64,000 bases of DNA from Bacillus sp. T3. GTDB lineage: Bacteria > Bacillota > Bacilli > Bacillales > Cytobacillaceae. Of this stretch, positions 1 to 9,637 are shown piece after piece. Below the pieces are notes generated by a model. That model ran no database searches. It saw only the letters and a list, made by a program, of their open reading frames with translations, and was not told the DNA's origin. Each line of letters starts with the position of its first letter. Within the stretch, counting starts at the first letter, position 1. A program made the position numbers and the translations under genes. The stretch covers positions 3,286,001 to 3,350,000 of the forward strand of contig NZ_CP137761.1 of NCBI RefSeq assembly GCF_033449965.1. Direction: 5' to 3'.

Positions 1-198
1 TCCAGTAAAATAAAGTCCAGCAAAAATAGATGTGATTTTGTTTACCAATCGTAATGTTCCATTTAAATTCCGGGTAAACAAAATGGCTAACTCAGTAACC
101 GCAATGGTTTCGGCACAGATAACCGGGATTGCCATAAAAATAATCAAATTCCATGGCTGATTATCGGCTAATAGACCCATATAATGTGTCATGTTCAT
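1..198 (-). CDS. Membrane protein, N-terminal part (gene runs off left edge)
   Basis: The first 66 codons of a gene whose end lies outside the window. The start is an ATG at 198 with an AGGAGGA ribosome site 8 bases upstream (207-213). The visible protein has two hydrophobic stretches, about residues 17-35 and 52-66, separated by a short basic loop, so it is an integral membrane protein. The family was not recognised with certainty; it resembles small permease-like proteins found near copper-handling genes, and a CopZ-like gene lies directly upstream on the same strand. Function is unknown. Confidence 0.6.
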   Translation of the reverse strand, partial: MNMTHYMGLLADNQPWNLIIFMAIPVICAETIAVTELAILFTRNLNGTLRLVNKITSIFAGLYFTG

Positions 199-434
199 CT
201 CTAACATCCTCCTAAAAACACTTATGATGCATTTCTGTTAGATTATAGAAAATAGTTATGAAGATAAGATGTAGAAAGAGTGACAGAAACATGACTTATA
301 TTATTCTTTAAGAAAAAGATTACCAAGACAGACCTATTCCAATAATGAACACATTTCGATTTATTTAATAAAGGCATTTATCCTTTACGCTCTAAAGAGG
401 AGCAGTTGCATTTACATCAGGAGCCTTTCGTTAA

Positions 435-650
435 CTATAAATTCTCAATTCCTACAACCGTGTACTTCTCGTTATTAACTGCAAGTTCTATCGATTCTTT
501 ACTCAAACCATGTATAGCTTCAATAATCACATTTTTATCAGCTAAATTCACCTCTACCTTTACTACTCCTTCAACGCTTGCTAATGCTTCATTTACATGT
601 CCTGCACATTTTTCACATTTCATACCTTCAACTAATATTTTCTTTTTCAT
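435..650 (-). CDS. copZ: Heavy-metal-associated (HMA) domain copper chaperone-like protein
   Basis: A 71-residue protein consisting of one HMA domain. The metal site is GMKCEKC near residues 9-15 (CxxC), followed by the VEGVxxVEV pattern typical of CopZ and of P-type ATPase N-terminal domains. CopZ proteins bind Cu(I) in the cytosol and pass it to CopA or a CsoR-type sensor. The start at 650 has a GGAGG site (TACCTCC on the plus strand) about 8 bases upstream. The usual copA/csoR partners are not in the window, so the metal is inferred from the family only. The symbol is by similarity. Confidence 0.8.
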   Translation of the reverse strand: MKKKILVEGMKCEKCAGHVNEALASVEGVVKVEVNLADKNVIIEAIHGLSKESIELAVNNEKYTVVGIENL

Positions 651-681
651 CTCGCTTTACCTCCAAAATCATTCTAATAAA

Positions 682-1637
682 CTATTTCCATTTAACATTC
701 GTTTTCTTCTCTTCATCCACAATTAATGTGAAAACATCAGGGCGTGAGTAATGTCCAACAGGATCAAAATCTAATTGACTTAAAGCAATATCCCTTAAGT
801 CAAGGTCAGCAATCAAGATATCCTCTTGCCCAGTTACAGGTTTAACCACGTATTCCCCTAATGGTCCAATAATAGCACTTCCACCGTTTGACATAATATC
901 CGGAGAGAACACCAGTTCTTCATAACAAGCTAAATCTGTAGGATACATGTCTTTCGTAACATATTGATTACAGGATAAAACAAAGCACCGACCTTCCATC
1001 GCAATATGACGAATTGTTGCTTGCCATGATTCTCTCGCATCCGCTGTCGGAGCAATGTATAACTGAATGCCTTTTGCATACATAGCTGCTCTTGCTAATG
1101 GCATATAGTTTTCCCAACAAATCAATGCACCTATTTTCCCATAAGGTGTATCAAATACCTGGAAGTGTGCTGCCGTCCCCCTCTCCCCAAACCACTCTTT
1201 CAGCAGCAGTTGGTTTTAATTTACGATGTTTACCAAGAAGTTCTCCTTCAGGGCTAAAAAAGAGAACGGTACAATAAAGAGTTCCACCACTTGTTTCTTG
1301 GTCTCTTTCAATAACACCAATAACTAAATAAACTCCCGCTTTTCTTGCTGCCTCACCTAGCAACTCTGTTGACTGGCTGAGGAACTTCAATCGAATTTTC
1401 CCAGTATCTGAACCAATCCTGGCGCCCTTCTTTCGTTCTCGAGCCTATTTTTGATCCAAATGAAAGACCTCTTGGATAGGCTGGAATGAAGGCTTCCGGA
1501 AAAACAACTATATTCGCACCTTTTTCTGCTGCTTCATGGGTCAATCTAATACTCTTTTCAATCGTTGCATCCCGGTCCATAATAATAGGAGCAGCTTGAA
1601 CAACAGCAACTCGAACAGTATTCTGTTTATCTTGCAA
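682..1637 (-). CDS. Nitrilase-family carbon-nitrogen hydrolase (two single-base frame breaks)
   Basis: A nitrilase-superfamily enzyme, about 317 residues after repair, hydrolysing a nitrile or amide C-N bond. The Glu-Lys-Cys triad is visible: VVFPEAFIPAYPRG holds the Glu, KHRKLKPT the Lys, and ICWENYMPLAR the Cys. The frame is broken twice. Near 1369-1371 one extra base sits in CCAGT; removing it gives ...VPQPSTELLGEA. At 1158-1162 CCTGG should be CCGG, giving ...STLPVFDTPYGKIGALICWEN. Both repairs restore normal family sequence, so sequencing error is more likely than a dead gene. A 24-bp-period repeat (1722-1754) lies 84 bases upstream of the start. The substrate cannot be predicted from sequence. 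Confidence 0.8.
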
Positions 1638-1721
1638 AGCAAAGACCTCCCTATTTGGGTAAAAAGATGTATTACCAGAATCTCAATTACTTCCTATTAT
1701 AAAAATATTATTAAAAATAGG

Positions 1722-1754
1722 ACCATCCAATTCCTTCATTTCTTCCTCATCCAT
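1722..1754 (-). promoter_or_regulatory. MocR-type direct-repeat operator upstream of the nitrilase
   Basis: Read on the minus strand, TGGATGA and TTGGATGGT occur with their GGATG cores exactly 24 bases apart (plus-strand CATCC at 1724 and 1748). A TATAAT -10-like element lies 23 bases past TTGGAT. The same arrangement occurs at four other promoters in the window. The repeat is seen; the binding protein (one of the two MocR regulators) is inferred. Confidence 0.65.
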
Positions 1755-1779
1755 TCAAGACTTCTTTCTGATCTGTACT

Positions 1780-1808
1780 AAAAAGCCTACCACCCTATAA
1801 GATGGTAG
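1780..1808 (-). terminator. Rho-independent terminator of the moeA operon
   Basis: Hairpin CTACCA(T/C)...(A/G)TGGTAG at 1787-1808, followed on the minus strand by a short T run (1780-1784), 8 bases after the moeA stop codon. Confidence 0.75.
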
Positions 1809-1815
1809 ACATCTT

Positions 1816-3111
1816 TCACATTAGTTCATTTCTATTAGAAACCTGCCAAAGGGTTTTTCCTCCTTCTTCATCTTCTAATAAGAGGACTGTTATCCTGTCC
1901 CCTTTTTGGAAAGAACGTGTACTACCAGGCAAAACCATTAGTGTGTCCGTTTTCGCCAAACTCAAAACAACATTTGACTTATCCATTCCAACAGGTCTTG
2001 CGATCATCTCACCATTTTCAAAAAACAACTTACTTCGAACAAATCTAGTAAATGGATTGACTTTTGGAAAATCACAAGCAAGCTTTGCACTTTCAAATTT
2101 AAGATAAGGAGAATCACTATAGAGCATCTTTCGAATAATCGGTCTTACAAATAGCTCAAAGCCAACATAGCTTGCAGAAGGATTTCCAGATAAACCAAAC
2201 AAAAGTTTTCCTTCAAGTGCAGTTACAGTCGTAACACTGCCGGGTCTCATTGCCACTTTATTGAACAAGACCTTACCATTTAATCTCTTATAGATTTCTG
2301 GCATTAAGTCATAATCCCCTACCGATACGCCACCGGTAGTAATTAAAATATCGACCTTATTTAACGCAAACGAAATTGCTTCATAACAGGTTTCTATTTC
2401 ATCCGGAAGCTTACCGAAGTAGATTGGAGCCGCACCGATTCTTTTTGCTTGTGCATCAATCATGTAGGAATTACTATTTCGAATTTTGCCATCCTGCAAT
2501 GGTTCATTCACATCAAGAAGTTCAGAACCTGTGGCAAAAATTCCAATTGTTGGCCTAACGGCAACGGGAATTTGAGAATATCCAAAAGTAGCAAGGACTG
2601 CTTTTACTCCCGGATTTATTCTTGTCCCTTTTTTAATTATCGTCTCACCACATCTTGTTTCTTCCGCTTTGTATGAAAGATGTTCCCCCTCCCTCACTTG
2701 CCGTTTTACCGAAATATATTTTTCTCCATTTCTAGTAAACTCCTTTACTAACTCGAGCGCGATGACAGCGCTAGCCCCTTTCGGCGTTTTAGCCCCAGTC
2801 ATAATTCTTGAAGCTTCAAATGGGCCGAGTTCATTCTCTGGAACCATACCTGCCGCAAGCTCCTCGACTACTATAAATTCAATAGGTGAATTGGAAGAGG
2901 CAAATACTGTATCCTCCGCTCTTAAAGCAAAACCATCATAACCTGGAACGTGTCTAAACATCGGTATATCATGAGTAGCGATAATATCTTCAGCCAAATA
3001 CCGTTGATCACATTCATCAAGTTGAACCAGTTCTCTCTTACTACGAAGTTGATGGGCCATCACTCTTATTACCGCTTCGCTTATTTGGATAGGATTACGC
3101 AACTCCAACAA
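1816..3111 (-). CDS. moeA: Molybdopterin molybdenumtransferase MoeA
   Basis: A 431-residue MoeA, the enzyme that inserts molybdate into adenylated molybdopterin in the cytosol. The N-terminal half carries the GYDGFAL region and KTPKGASAV; the central MPT-binding domain has ITTGGVSVGDYD and the AMRPG and LFGLSGNPSAS signatures near the C-terminus. Length is normal. The likely start is the TTG at 3111, preceded by GAGGTGG 8 bases away; a nearby ATG is out of frame. It is the last gene of the molybdoenzyme operon and presumably supplies cofactor to the catalytic subunit encoded upstream. Confidence 0.93.
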   Translation of the reverse strand: MLELRNPIQISEAVIRVMAHQLRSKRELVQLDECDQRYLAEDIIATHDIPMFRHVPGYDGFALRAEDTVFASSNSPIEFIVVEELAAGMVPENELGPFEASRIMTGAKTPKGASAVIALELVKEFTRNGEKYISVKRQVREGEHLSYKAEETRCGETIIKKGTRINPGVKAVLATFGYSQIPVAVRPTIGIFATGSELLDVNEPLQDGKIRNSNSYMIDAQAKRIGAAPIYFGKLPDEIETCYEAISFALNKVDILITTGGVSVGDYDLMPEIYKRLNGKVLFNKVAMRPGSVTTVTALEGKLLFGLSGNPSASYVGFELFVRPIIRKMLYSDSPYLKFESAKLACDFPKVNPFTRFVRSKLFFENGEMIARPVGMDKSNVVLSLAKTDTLMVLPGSTRSFQKGDRITVLLLEDEEGGKTLWQVSNRNELM

Positions 3112-3130
3112 TCATTCCACCTCATTTAAT

Positions 3131-3328
3131 TTAACTGTTACTATTTCTTTTCTCATTCCTTACATACACCCACCTAGCAACTGGAAAAAGAAGAAGATTT
3201 AAAATACAAAGCATAACAACATTTACATAATTTTGATAAAAATACTGATGGATCAAATATTGTGTAAAAATAATGTTAAGCATTAATATTCCACATAATA
3301 AAAGAACACTCATGTAATTATGCTTCAT
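3131..3328 (-). CDS. Small two-helix membrane protein in the molybdoenzyme operon
   Basis: A 65-residue protein with two predicted transmembrane helices (about residues 7-25 and 33-52) and a basic C-terminus (RNEKRNSNS). No family recognised. Its ATG overlaps the last codons of the Rieske gene, which ends at 3318, and moeA starts 19 bases after its stop, so it is translated within the operon. It could be a membrane anchor or small assembly subunit for the Rieske or ferredoxin proteins; this is inference from position only. Confidence 0.6.
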   Translation of the reverse strand: MKHNYMSVLLLCGILMLNIIFTQYLIHQYFYQNYVNVVMLCILNLLLFPVARWVYVRNEKRNSNS

Positions 3329-3842
3329 ATCGTTTCACCCTCACTGCGTAAATAACGCCTTTCTCCACTTTTACTTGAATTTCAGGTAACGAACGGCGAG
3401 GTGGGCCTGCTGTTGGGGCTCCAGTTTCAGCATCAAATTTCCCATGGTGACATGGGCAAATCATTTCTCCTTGTTCCTTGTCCCAAAATACAGGACAGCG
3501 AAGATGTGTACATGCATTTTGGTATGCAACAAATTTGTTATCGGACAGCCGAATTAGAATAGCGTCATCATGTTCACCCTGGAAACTTAAAGTCTACTGA
3601 ATCACCAATTGAAAGGGATTTTATATCCGTAATTTTTTTATGCTTATATTCCTTTTCACCTAGACCTGCAAGCTCCTTTGCAGCCACTCCTCCCCAAGGA
3701 AGGGAAGATACAGCAAATACCCCCGCTGCCCCTACTAACGTTTTCATGAATCCCCGCGATCCAGCTTACGTTCATTATTGCGGTTAATATTATGTGTGTA
3801 ATTATCTTCATCAAAAGGGATTTTATTATTTTTATCGGTCAT
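3318..3842 (-). CDS. Tat-exported Rieske [2Fe-2S] protein (two frame breaks)
   Basis: A Rieske iron-sulfur protein of about 174 residues after repair. The cluster ligands are CTH...CPCHHG in the C-terminal half. Near residue 30 the repaired sequence reads DRRGFMKTL followed by a hydrophobic stretch, a twin-arginine export signal. Two single-base breaks: near 3755-3758 the observed CGCGGGG needs one more C (CGCCGGGG) to give the RR pair; at 3578-3582 CCTGG should be CCGG, giving FPGEHDDAILIRL. With one loss and one gain, the total length is a multiple of three. The protein should sit outside the membrane and pass electrons to or from the b-type subunit encoded at 6599-7681. Confidence 0.85.
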
Positions 3843-3854
3843 TGTAATCCCACC

Positions 3855-4419
3855 TTAGTAAATTTTTGCTATGCCTTGTAAAATACCCGGAAGATTTACT
3901 TTCACATTCGTTTCTCCCTCTAAATAAGGCATGCTTGTTACCCATTTTCCATTATCAAGATGAAACTGTTTTTGTTTTCTACTAATCTCTTTATCTGTTA
4001 ACCATTGCAGGGTGTTGGTCGGACAGGCACTCGCGCACATTGGCGGAATGCCATCCTTGCTCCTGGCCAATACATAGATCACATTTATACATTAAGTTTT
4101 GTTCGGTATCAAACTTAGGAATTCCATATGGACATGCAATCGTGCAGTTTTGACATCCAATACATTTTTCCACAAGTGCGGATAATACCGCACCTGGCTT
4201 TCATGAATTTGGATTGCTTGGGCCTGGACAGCTTCTTGCACAAGCAGGGTTGACACAGTGAAGGCACATAAGTGGCATCGTCTGCCGATCTACAAGAGGG
4301 TTGACATCGTATACATAATTTCTGTTTCGTTCCTCATGACCACCGCATTGAGTACACGCTGCTAAACAAGAACGACAGCCTATACAGTTTTCCAATTCAA
4401 GATACAACCTCTTGTCCAT
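3855..4419 (-). CDS. Four-cluster [4Fe-4S] ferredoxin subunit, NrfC/DmsB type (frame breaks)
   Basis: An electron-transfer subunit of about 187 residues with four cysteine groups: CIGCRSCLAAC, CLHCVNPACARSC, CIGCQNCTIAC and CDLCI...CASAC. This arrangement is that of DmsB/NrfC/FdhB subunits, which wire a molybdoenzyme to a quinone-reactive membrane subunit. Breaks at 4062-4066 (CCTGG for CCGG, giving CIGRSKDG) and 4223-4227 (CCTGG for CCGG, giving SCPAQAIQ) are clear; the one at 4193-4197 also shows CCTGG but needs a net change of two extra or one missing base. The start at 4419 lies directly after the stop codon of the catalytic subunit (TAG-ATG), so the two are translationally coupled. Confidence 0.85.
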
Positions 4420-6612
4420 CTATTGCGCCTCACTTTTTACTAGTTTTTCAATCTGAGCTGCACAAGCTTTAAATTCCTGGCATTTTTGAAATGGGGTCGA
4501 GTGCTGGGTTCGTCAGGATATTTGCAGCCAATTCAAAATCCCAATGGTATGGAACAAATACCGTATCCTTACGAATTGCTTCTGTAATTTTCACTGTATA
4601 GAAAACTTCACCACGGCGTGTAAAAAGACGAACTCTTTCCTCATGTTGTATACCATATTTTTGAGCAGTTTCCGGATGTACTTCAACAAATGGTTCCTGG
4701 GCACATATCCTTCAAAAATGGGATTCTTCGAGTTTGATTGCCTGATAGATAATGGTAGACAACCCGTCCAGTTGTTAAACGAAGCGGATACTCTTCATCC
4801 GGTTCCTCAGCCGCAGGCACATAAGGAAGGGCCAAAATTTTTGCTTTTCCATCTGGAAAATAAAACTTTTTATCTAAGAACATATGTGGTGTACCCGGAT
4901 CATCCTCATCCTTACATGGCCAAAATACGCCATCTTGTTTTTTAATTTTTTCCCAGGTGACCCCAAAGTAATCTGCCTTTCCACCTTTCGAGGCTAAGCG
5001 CAGCTCATTAAAAACATCCTCCGATGTTTTTAAATGGGAGAAGTATTTCCCACGTCCCATACGTTCTGCTATTTCCACTTGTATAAGCCAATCTGGCTTC
5101 GACTCTCCTAATGGCATTTGAGCCCGATTGATTTTAATAACACGCCCTTCAACATTTGTAGTAGTTCCTTCATCTTCTGACCAAGTCGTCGTTGGGAGAA
5201 CAACGTCTGCGTATTCTGCAGATTCAGATAAAAAGAAATCGGACACAACCATAAAATCAAGTTCTTTTAATACTTTTCGAACATAGTTAGAATCAGGTGC
5301 TGAAACAACTGGATTGGAGCAGAGCAGATACATCGAACGAATGACTTTTTTCTCCATTAACCCAAACAATTCAAAAGCCGATACACCCTCTCCAGGCATT
5401 TCTTCAGGCTCAATTCCCCACACCTTCGCTACTTCCCTTACATGCTGGGGATCGGTAATTTTTCGGTATCCAGGTAATGCATCTGCTTTTTGACCATGTT
5501 CCCTTCCACCTTGCCCGTTTCCTTGACCGGTGATCGTTCCAACTCCTGCTTTTGGTCGGCCAACATTTCCAGTAACAAGAGCTAAATTGATATAAGCCGA
5601 AACATTATCAACACCTTTTACTTGCTGTTCAATTCCTCTCGCAAATAAGAGGATAGCATTTGGTGCTTTTCCATAGATTTCTGCAGCCTTGATAATTTTT
5701 TCAGGTGCAACACCTGTAATTTGACTAGTGTATTCAGGGGTAAATTGTTTGACCAATTCTTTTGTTTCTTCAAAACCGTTCGTATGGTTTTGAACAAACT
5801 GGTCATCTACATGACCGTTTTCGATTAAGAGATGTAAGATTCCATTGGCAAGTGCCAAGTCTGTACCTGGGTCTTAAATCAAGATGAACATCTGCTCTTC
5901 TCGCAACGGGGGTCTCCCTTGGATCCACCACAATCAAATAGCCGCCTCTTTCCTGAACTGCCCACACGCGGAACATCATCGTTGGATGACATTCTGCCGC
6001 ATTGCTTCCCGCTAAGAATAAACAATCAGTTTCTGGGATATCAGTCCAAGGCACTGTTGACCCACGATCAATTCCCAAAGAGCGATTAATCCCGCTGGCT
6101 GCACTTGCCATACAAAAACGACCATTGTAATCAAGATGTTTTGTTTGCAGTGCTACACGGGCAAACTTCCCATTTAAGTAGCACTTTTCATTTGTCATAG
6201 AAACCCCGCCATAAACGGAAAGAGTATCCTTTCCATATGTAGCTTGCAGTTCCTTGAATTTTTTCACAATTAAATCATAAGCCTCGTCCCAGCTCGCTTC
6301 TCTAAATCCTTCCTTTGTTCCTTTTAAAGATGCATCATCTCGGATTAATGGCTTTAATAACCTGGCATCGAGATTAGTCTGCTGGTATGCTGTAACACCT
6401 TTAGGACACATCTTCCCTAATGTAACCGGCCAATCGTATCGAGGTTCAACCCCAATGATTTTATTCGTTTTTGTACTCACCCTAAGATTCATACCACACT
6501 GCATCGCACAATAACAGCAATGGGTTGGAACCAGGGTTTCATCAGGATGATTCACATTTTCAATTTCTTTAAAAAACTTATCTCTCGGATTTTTAAACTC
6601 AGACTTGTGCAT
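4420..6612 (-). CDS. Molybdopterin (bis-MGD) oxidoreductase catalytic subunit (three frame breaks)
   Basis: The catalytic subunit, about 729 residues after repair, of the assimilatory nitrate reductase / formate dehydrogenase family. The N-terminal [4Fe-4S] motif is CCYCAMQCGMNLR...KMCPKG. The Mo ligand region NGRFCMASAASG has Cys, not selenocysteine. Later motifs include GSNAAECHPT, VDPRETPVA, QGNGQGGREHG and the C-terminal TGR...H region. CCTGG replaces CCGG at 5866-5870 (RPGTDLALANG), 4696-4700 (MCPEPFVEVHP) and 4476-4480 (MPEFKACA). No signal peptide, so cytoplasmic. It overlaps the membrane subunit gene by 14 bases. Whether it acts on nitrate, formate or another substrate cannot be decided from sequence. 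Confidence 0.85.
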
Positions 6613-7681
6613 GTTGATTAGTCTCCTTAAGCTTTACTTGATGAGTAGGGAATCCTGAAAACTGTGCAATTCTGTATTTGCGTCGACATGGAAGACAAAG
6701 TTCGCCAAGATGACCCCCTTCATTTGTTTTGAACTCTATTTCATTTATCTTTAATACATGAATGACATCTTGAACTTGTTCTGTTGAAACAAATTGGTTT
6801 CCACAAACCTTACAGTCTTTCATACCTTGTTCTGAATAATGTTCACGATAGTTTCTTGCGAGGACACTCATTGGACGAAACGGAATATGTGCCAGCTTTC
6901 CGAATGGCAAATAAACTAGTGTTATAATCACGGAAAATTGATGAATAAGCGACATGATTGGTTGACCAGCACCATGTAAAAAAACATTCATAAATGTTAG
7001 CAATAAACCTGTAACAGAAACGAAAAGCAGCATATATAGAGGCATAAAATCATAGATAAATTTTTGTTCAGCACGTGCCTGCATATTTTTAAGCCGTCTG
7101 TAAAGAGCCATTGAAACGCCAGTAATGACCATGATTGCAGTAATATTAAGTGCATTAAAGAAAACAAAAGCAATCCATCCGTCTGCCTTGACCTGTATTA
7201 AATCAATTCCCATTGCAACGACGGTATAGTAGCCCATTTCATCCATTGTAAAATACATCCATCCAAACACTAATGGAAAGGTAACAAAACAAGATAGGAT
7301 ACATCCCCAGCCGATTAACATATGCTGGGTCCACCTGTAAATTCCTCGATTCTGTATAAATTTGTGCGTTACAAGGTGTTCAACTGAAATGGCTGGTGTT
7401 TTCCTACGTCGAAGAAGCTTCAGCCCTTTTTTTATTAAGATTTTTGTTGGCGGTCTTTCACCCCATGCGATAAATCGGTAGAAAAAACCTCCTAAAAAAA
7501 CGATGGTACCCACCATGTAACCATATAAATTTAAATCAATATGCGTAAATATTCTTGTACCAATGAAAGACAAAATAACTAGTCCACTCACGGATAAAAA
7601 GATCGATTTGGCAAAATTAGAAGCAAATGCTTGATTAATGGATTGATCTATTTTTTCGCCAGTCACAATACTTCCCTTCAA
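6599..7681 (-). CDS. Polytopic membrane b-type cytochrome-like subunit with C-terminal CxxC pairs
   Basis: A 360-residue protein with about six membrane segments and conserved His residues in or near them (HLVTHKF, QHMLIGWG, LIHQF, KLAHIPF), as in NarI/DsrM-like haem b subunits that exchange electrons with quinones. The C-terminal cytosolic part has CKVCGNQ and CLPCRRKY, possibly a zinc or Fe-S site and unusual for NarI. The start at 7681 is in a GGGG-rich Shine-Dalgarno context (GAGGAGGGG). It is the first gene of the molybdoenzyme operon and its end overlaps the start of the catalytic subunit. Haem binding is inferred. Confidence 0.6.
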   Translation of the reverse strand: MKGSIVTGEKIDQSINQAFASNFAKSIFLSVSGLVILSFIGTRIFTHIDLNLYGYMVGTIVFLGGFFYRFIAWGERPPTKILIKKGLKLLRRRKTPAISVEHLVTHKFIQNRGIYRWTQHMLIGWGCILSCFVTFPLVFGWMYFTMDEMGYYTVVAMGIDLIQVKADGWIAFVFFNALNITAIMVITGVSMALYRRLKNMQARAEQKFIYDFMPLYMLLFVSVTGLLLTFMNVFLHGAGQPIMSLIHQFSVIITLVYLPFGKLAHIPFRPMSVLARNYREHYSEQGMKDCKVCGNQFVSTEQVQDVIHVLKINEIEFKTNEGGHLGELCLPCRRKYRIAQFSGFPTHQVKLKETNQHAQV

Positions 7682-7769
7682 AGTTACCCCTCCTCTTAAA
7701 ATAACTACTACTCTTTAGGTTTTTTCTTTTTCTAGCATTTTAAGGGTAAACTTTCTTCATGATGTAAAA

Positions 7770-7785
7770 TGTGCTGTTCTTCACA
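7770..7785 (-). promoter_or_regulatory. FNR/CRP-type box upstream of the molybdoenzyme operon
   Basis: Minus strand TGTGA-N6-GCACA, one mismatch from the Bacillus Fnr box TGTGA-N6-TCACA. A TAAAAT -10-like element follows about 35 bases from the centre of the box, near the spacing expected for class II activation. This suggests oxygen-limited expression; not proven. Confidence 0.45.
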
Positions 7786-7894
7786 TCTAAAAGGGTCTTC
7801 AAAGAATGTTAAAAACTATTTTACAGAACTAAAAATCTTGCAAATTGGACCTTTTCAACTTTAAAAAGTGGATTAGTATATTGGTACGTGTCAT

Positions 7895-7940
7895 AAATCG
7901 CTAGCCCTGCTTGACAGGAACATAGACAAAGCGATTTAAT
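7895..7940 (+). promoter_or_regulatory. Promoter and inverted repeat before the first MocR gene
   Basis: TTGACA (7911-7916), an 18-base spacer and TTTAAT (7935-7940) form a good vegetative promoter reading into the MocR gene at 8025. The -35 is bracketed by AAATCGCT (7895-7902) and AGCGATTT (7930-7937), an inverted repeat that could be an operator for autoregulation. The rest of 7682-8024 holds only this and the FNR-like box. Confidence 0.5.
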
Positions 7941-8024
7941 TTTCAATAAACGATTAATAATGTTAAACATGGCTGTTTAGACAGGCAGCCAACGAACAAA
8001 AATAAAATAAAAATGATGGTGAAG

Positions 8025-9473
8025 ATGATGGAATGGAAACCTGGAGAAACAAAGTGATATCCCAATTTATCAGCAAATCGCTAATTACATTCAAAAGAGG
8101 ATTGCCTACGGAGAATATCCACCTGGGAACGCTCCTTCCCTCTGAAAGAGCATTAGCTAAAGAGTTTGGTATTAATAGAGGAACCGTTGTTACGGCATAC
8201 GATGTGTTATATTCCAATGGAATGATTGAACGGATTAAGGGGAGTGGAACAAAGGTCCATACAGATGTGTGGGGATTAACCCGTTCAAGAATCCCTAATT
8301 GGGATTTATATATCGAACGTGGATCATTTTTGCCTAATCTCCCGTTATTTCAACATATTCGTGGAGAAATCCATGGGAAAGACCTTATTAATTTTGCCAG
8401 TGGTGAATTAGCAAATGACTTAATGCCTTATGACATATTTAAAGAGATTCTTTCAAAAAATGAATTTCAACAAACACTAGGCTATGAACATCCCCAAGGA
8501 AACCTTGGTCTTCGTCATAACATTGTTAATCACTTAAAAGAGCTTAGGAACATTGAATGTTCTAGTCAGTCTGTATTGATTACTTCAGGCGCTCAACAGG
8601 CATTGCATCTGGTAACTCAATGCTTATTAGACCGAGGAGATGCGATTGCATACGAAGATCCCTCTTATGCGCATTCACTGCCAATATTTCGTTCAGCTGG
8701 TCTAAAGACATTTAAACTCCCTGTTGGAAAGAATGGAATAAACCCAGAGGATATTCTTTATTTGTATCAAAAATATAAGATTAAAATGGTGTTTCTTAAC
8801 CCCATATTCCAAAATCCAACTGGAAGCATTTTGCCTTTGGAAAAAAGAAAACGAGTGCTGGAAATATCAAAGGAATTAGGGATTCCAGTTGTGGAAGATG
8901 ATCCTTACAGCCTTATGTCATTTTCTAAACAATTGAACACCTCTACTCTTAAATCGTTAGATGATAGTGGCAATGTTTTATATATCAGTTCTTTTTCAAA
9001 AATCGCGGCTTCCTGGGCTTCGTATCGGTTGGATCGTAGGACCTGATAATGTGATTCAACGTTTGGCAGATGCCAAACAACAAATTGATTTTGGCCATAG
9101 TATTTTTCCTCAATGGCTTGCGGCAGAATACTTACAATCCGATTCATTTTATACAAACTTAGACTACCTAAAAAACAAGCTTATTGAAAAGAGAGATACA
9201 TTGGTTTCGATTTTAAACGAAGAACTATCGGATCATCTTTCTTTCCAGGTGCCTGAAGGCGGAATTCATTTATGGTGTCGATTGCAAAATGAGCTTAATG
9301 AATACCACTTACTTGAAGCTGCATTAAAAAATGGAGTAGCATTTGTTCCTGGATCTTTGCTTAGCACTAAGAGTGGGTATATACGTCTAACTTTCGGACG
9401 AGTGGAATCCAATTTAATTGAAGAAGGGATTATGAGACTAAAAAAAGCAATCTTTCAATTATCTAATAAATAA
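8025..9473 (+). CDS. MocR/GabR-type regulator: GntR HTH fused to aminotransferase domain (three frame breaks)
   Basis: After repair, 481 residues: an N-terminal winged helix (IPIYQQIANYIQ...LLPSERALAKEFGINRGTV) and a fold-type I aminotransferase domain with SFSKIAASGLRIGW (PLP lysine). MocR proteins bind PLP or its adducts and control vitamin B6 or amino-compound genes. CCTGG stands for CCGG at 8040-8044 (MEWKPEKQSD), 8122-8126 (YPPGTLLP) and 9012-9016 (AASGLRIG). The repaired start MEWKP matches that of the paralogue at 16035-17474. An ATG at 8013 is also in frame. It stands alone, diverges from the molybdoenzyme operon, and converges on the PLP-enzyme operon. Confidence 0.85.
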
Positions 9474-9474
9474 T

Positions 9475-9508
9475 AAAAAACTTCACCGCATCTAGGTGAA
9501 GTTTTTTA
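9475..9508. terminator. Bidirectional terminator between convergent genes
   Basis: AACTTCACC (9479-9487) pairs with GGTGAAGTT (9495-9503), with A and T runs on either side. It can stop both the MocR gene and the convergent aminotransferase operon. Confidence 0.85.
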
Positions 9509-9637
9509 TTATTAAGAATTTAATATATTTAAATGATTTGGAAATACCATTAATAAAAAAATTCAATGATCTGTTCATCCAATTTTCAGTTTTTAACCTT
9601 GCACTATTCAAACCTTTTGTGTCAATCTTTTCTAGCA

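Noticed and set aside
682..1637. Nitrilase as a true pseudogene
   Set aside because: Both breaks are single-base insertions, one at a CCGG site, and all catalytic residues are intact; read error is simpler.
5803..6612. Selenocysteine in the molybdenum enzyme
   Set aside because: The metal-site residue is an ordinary Cys codon (RFCMAS) and there is no in-frame TGA near it other than those caused by frame breaks.
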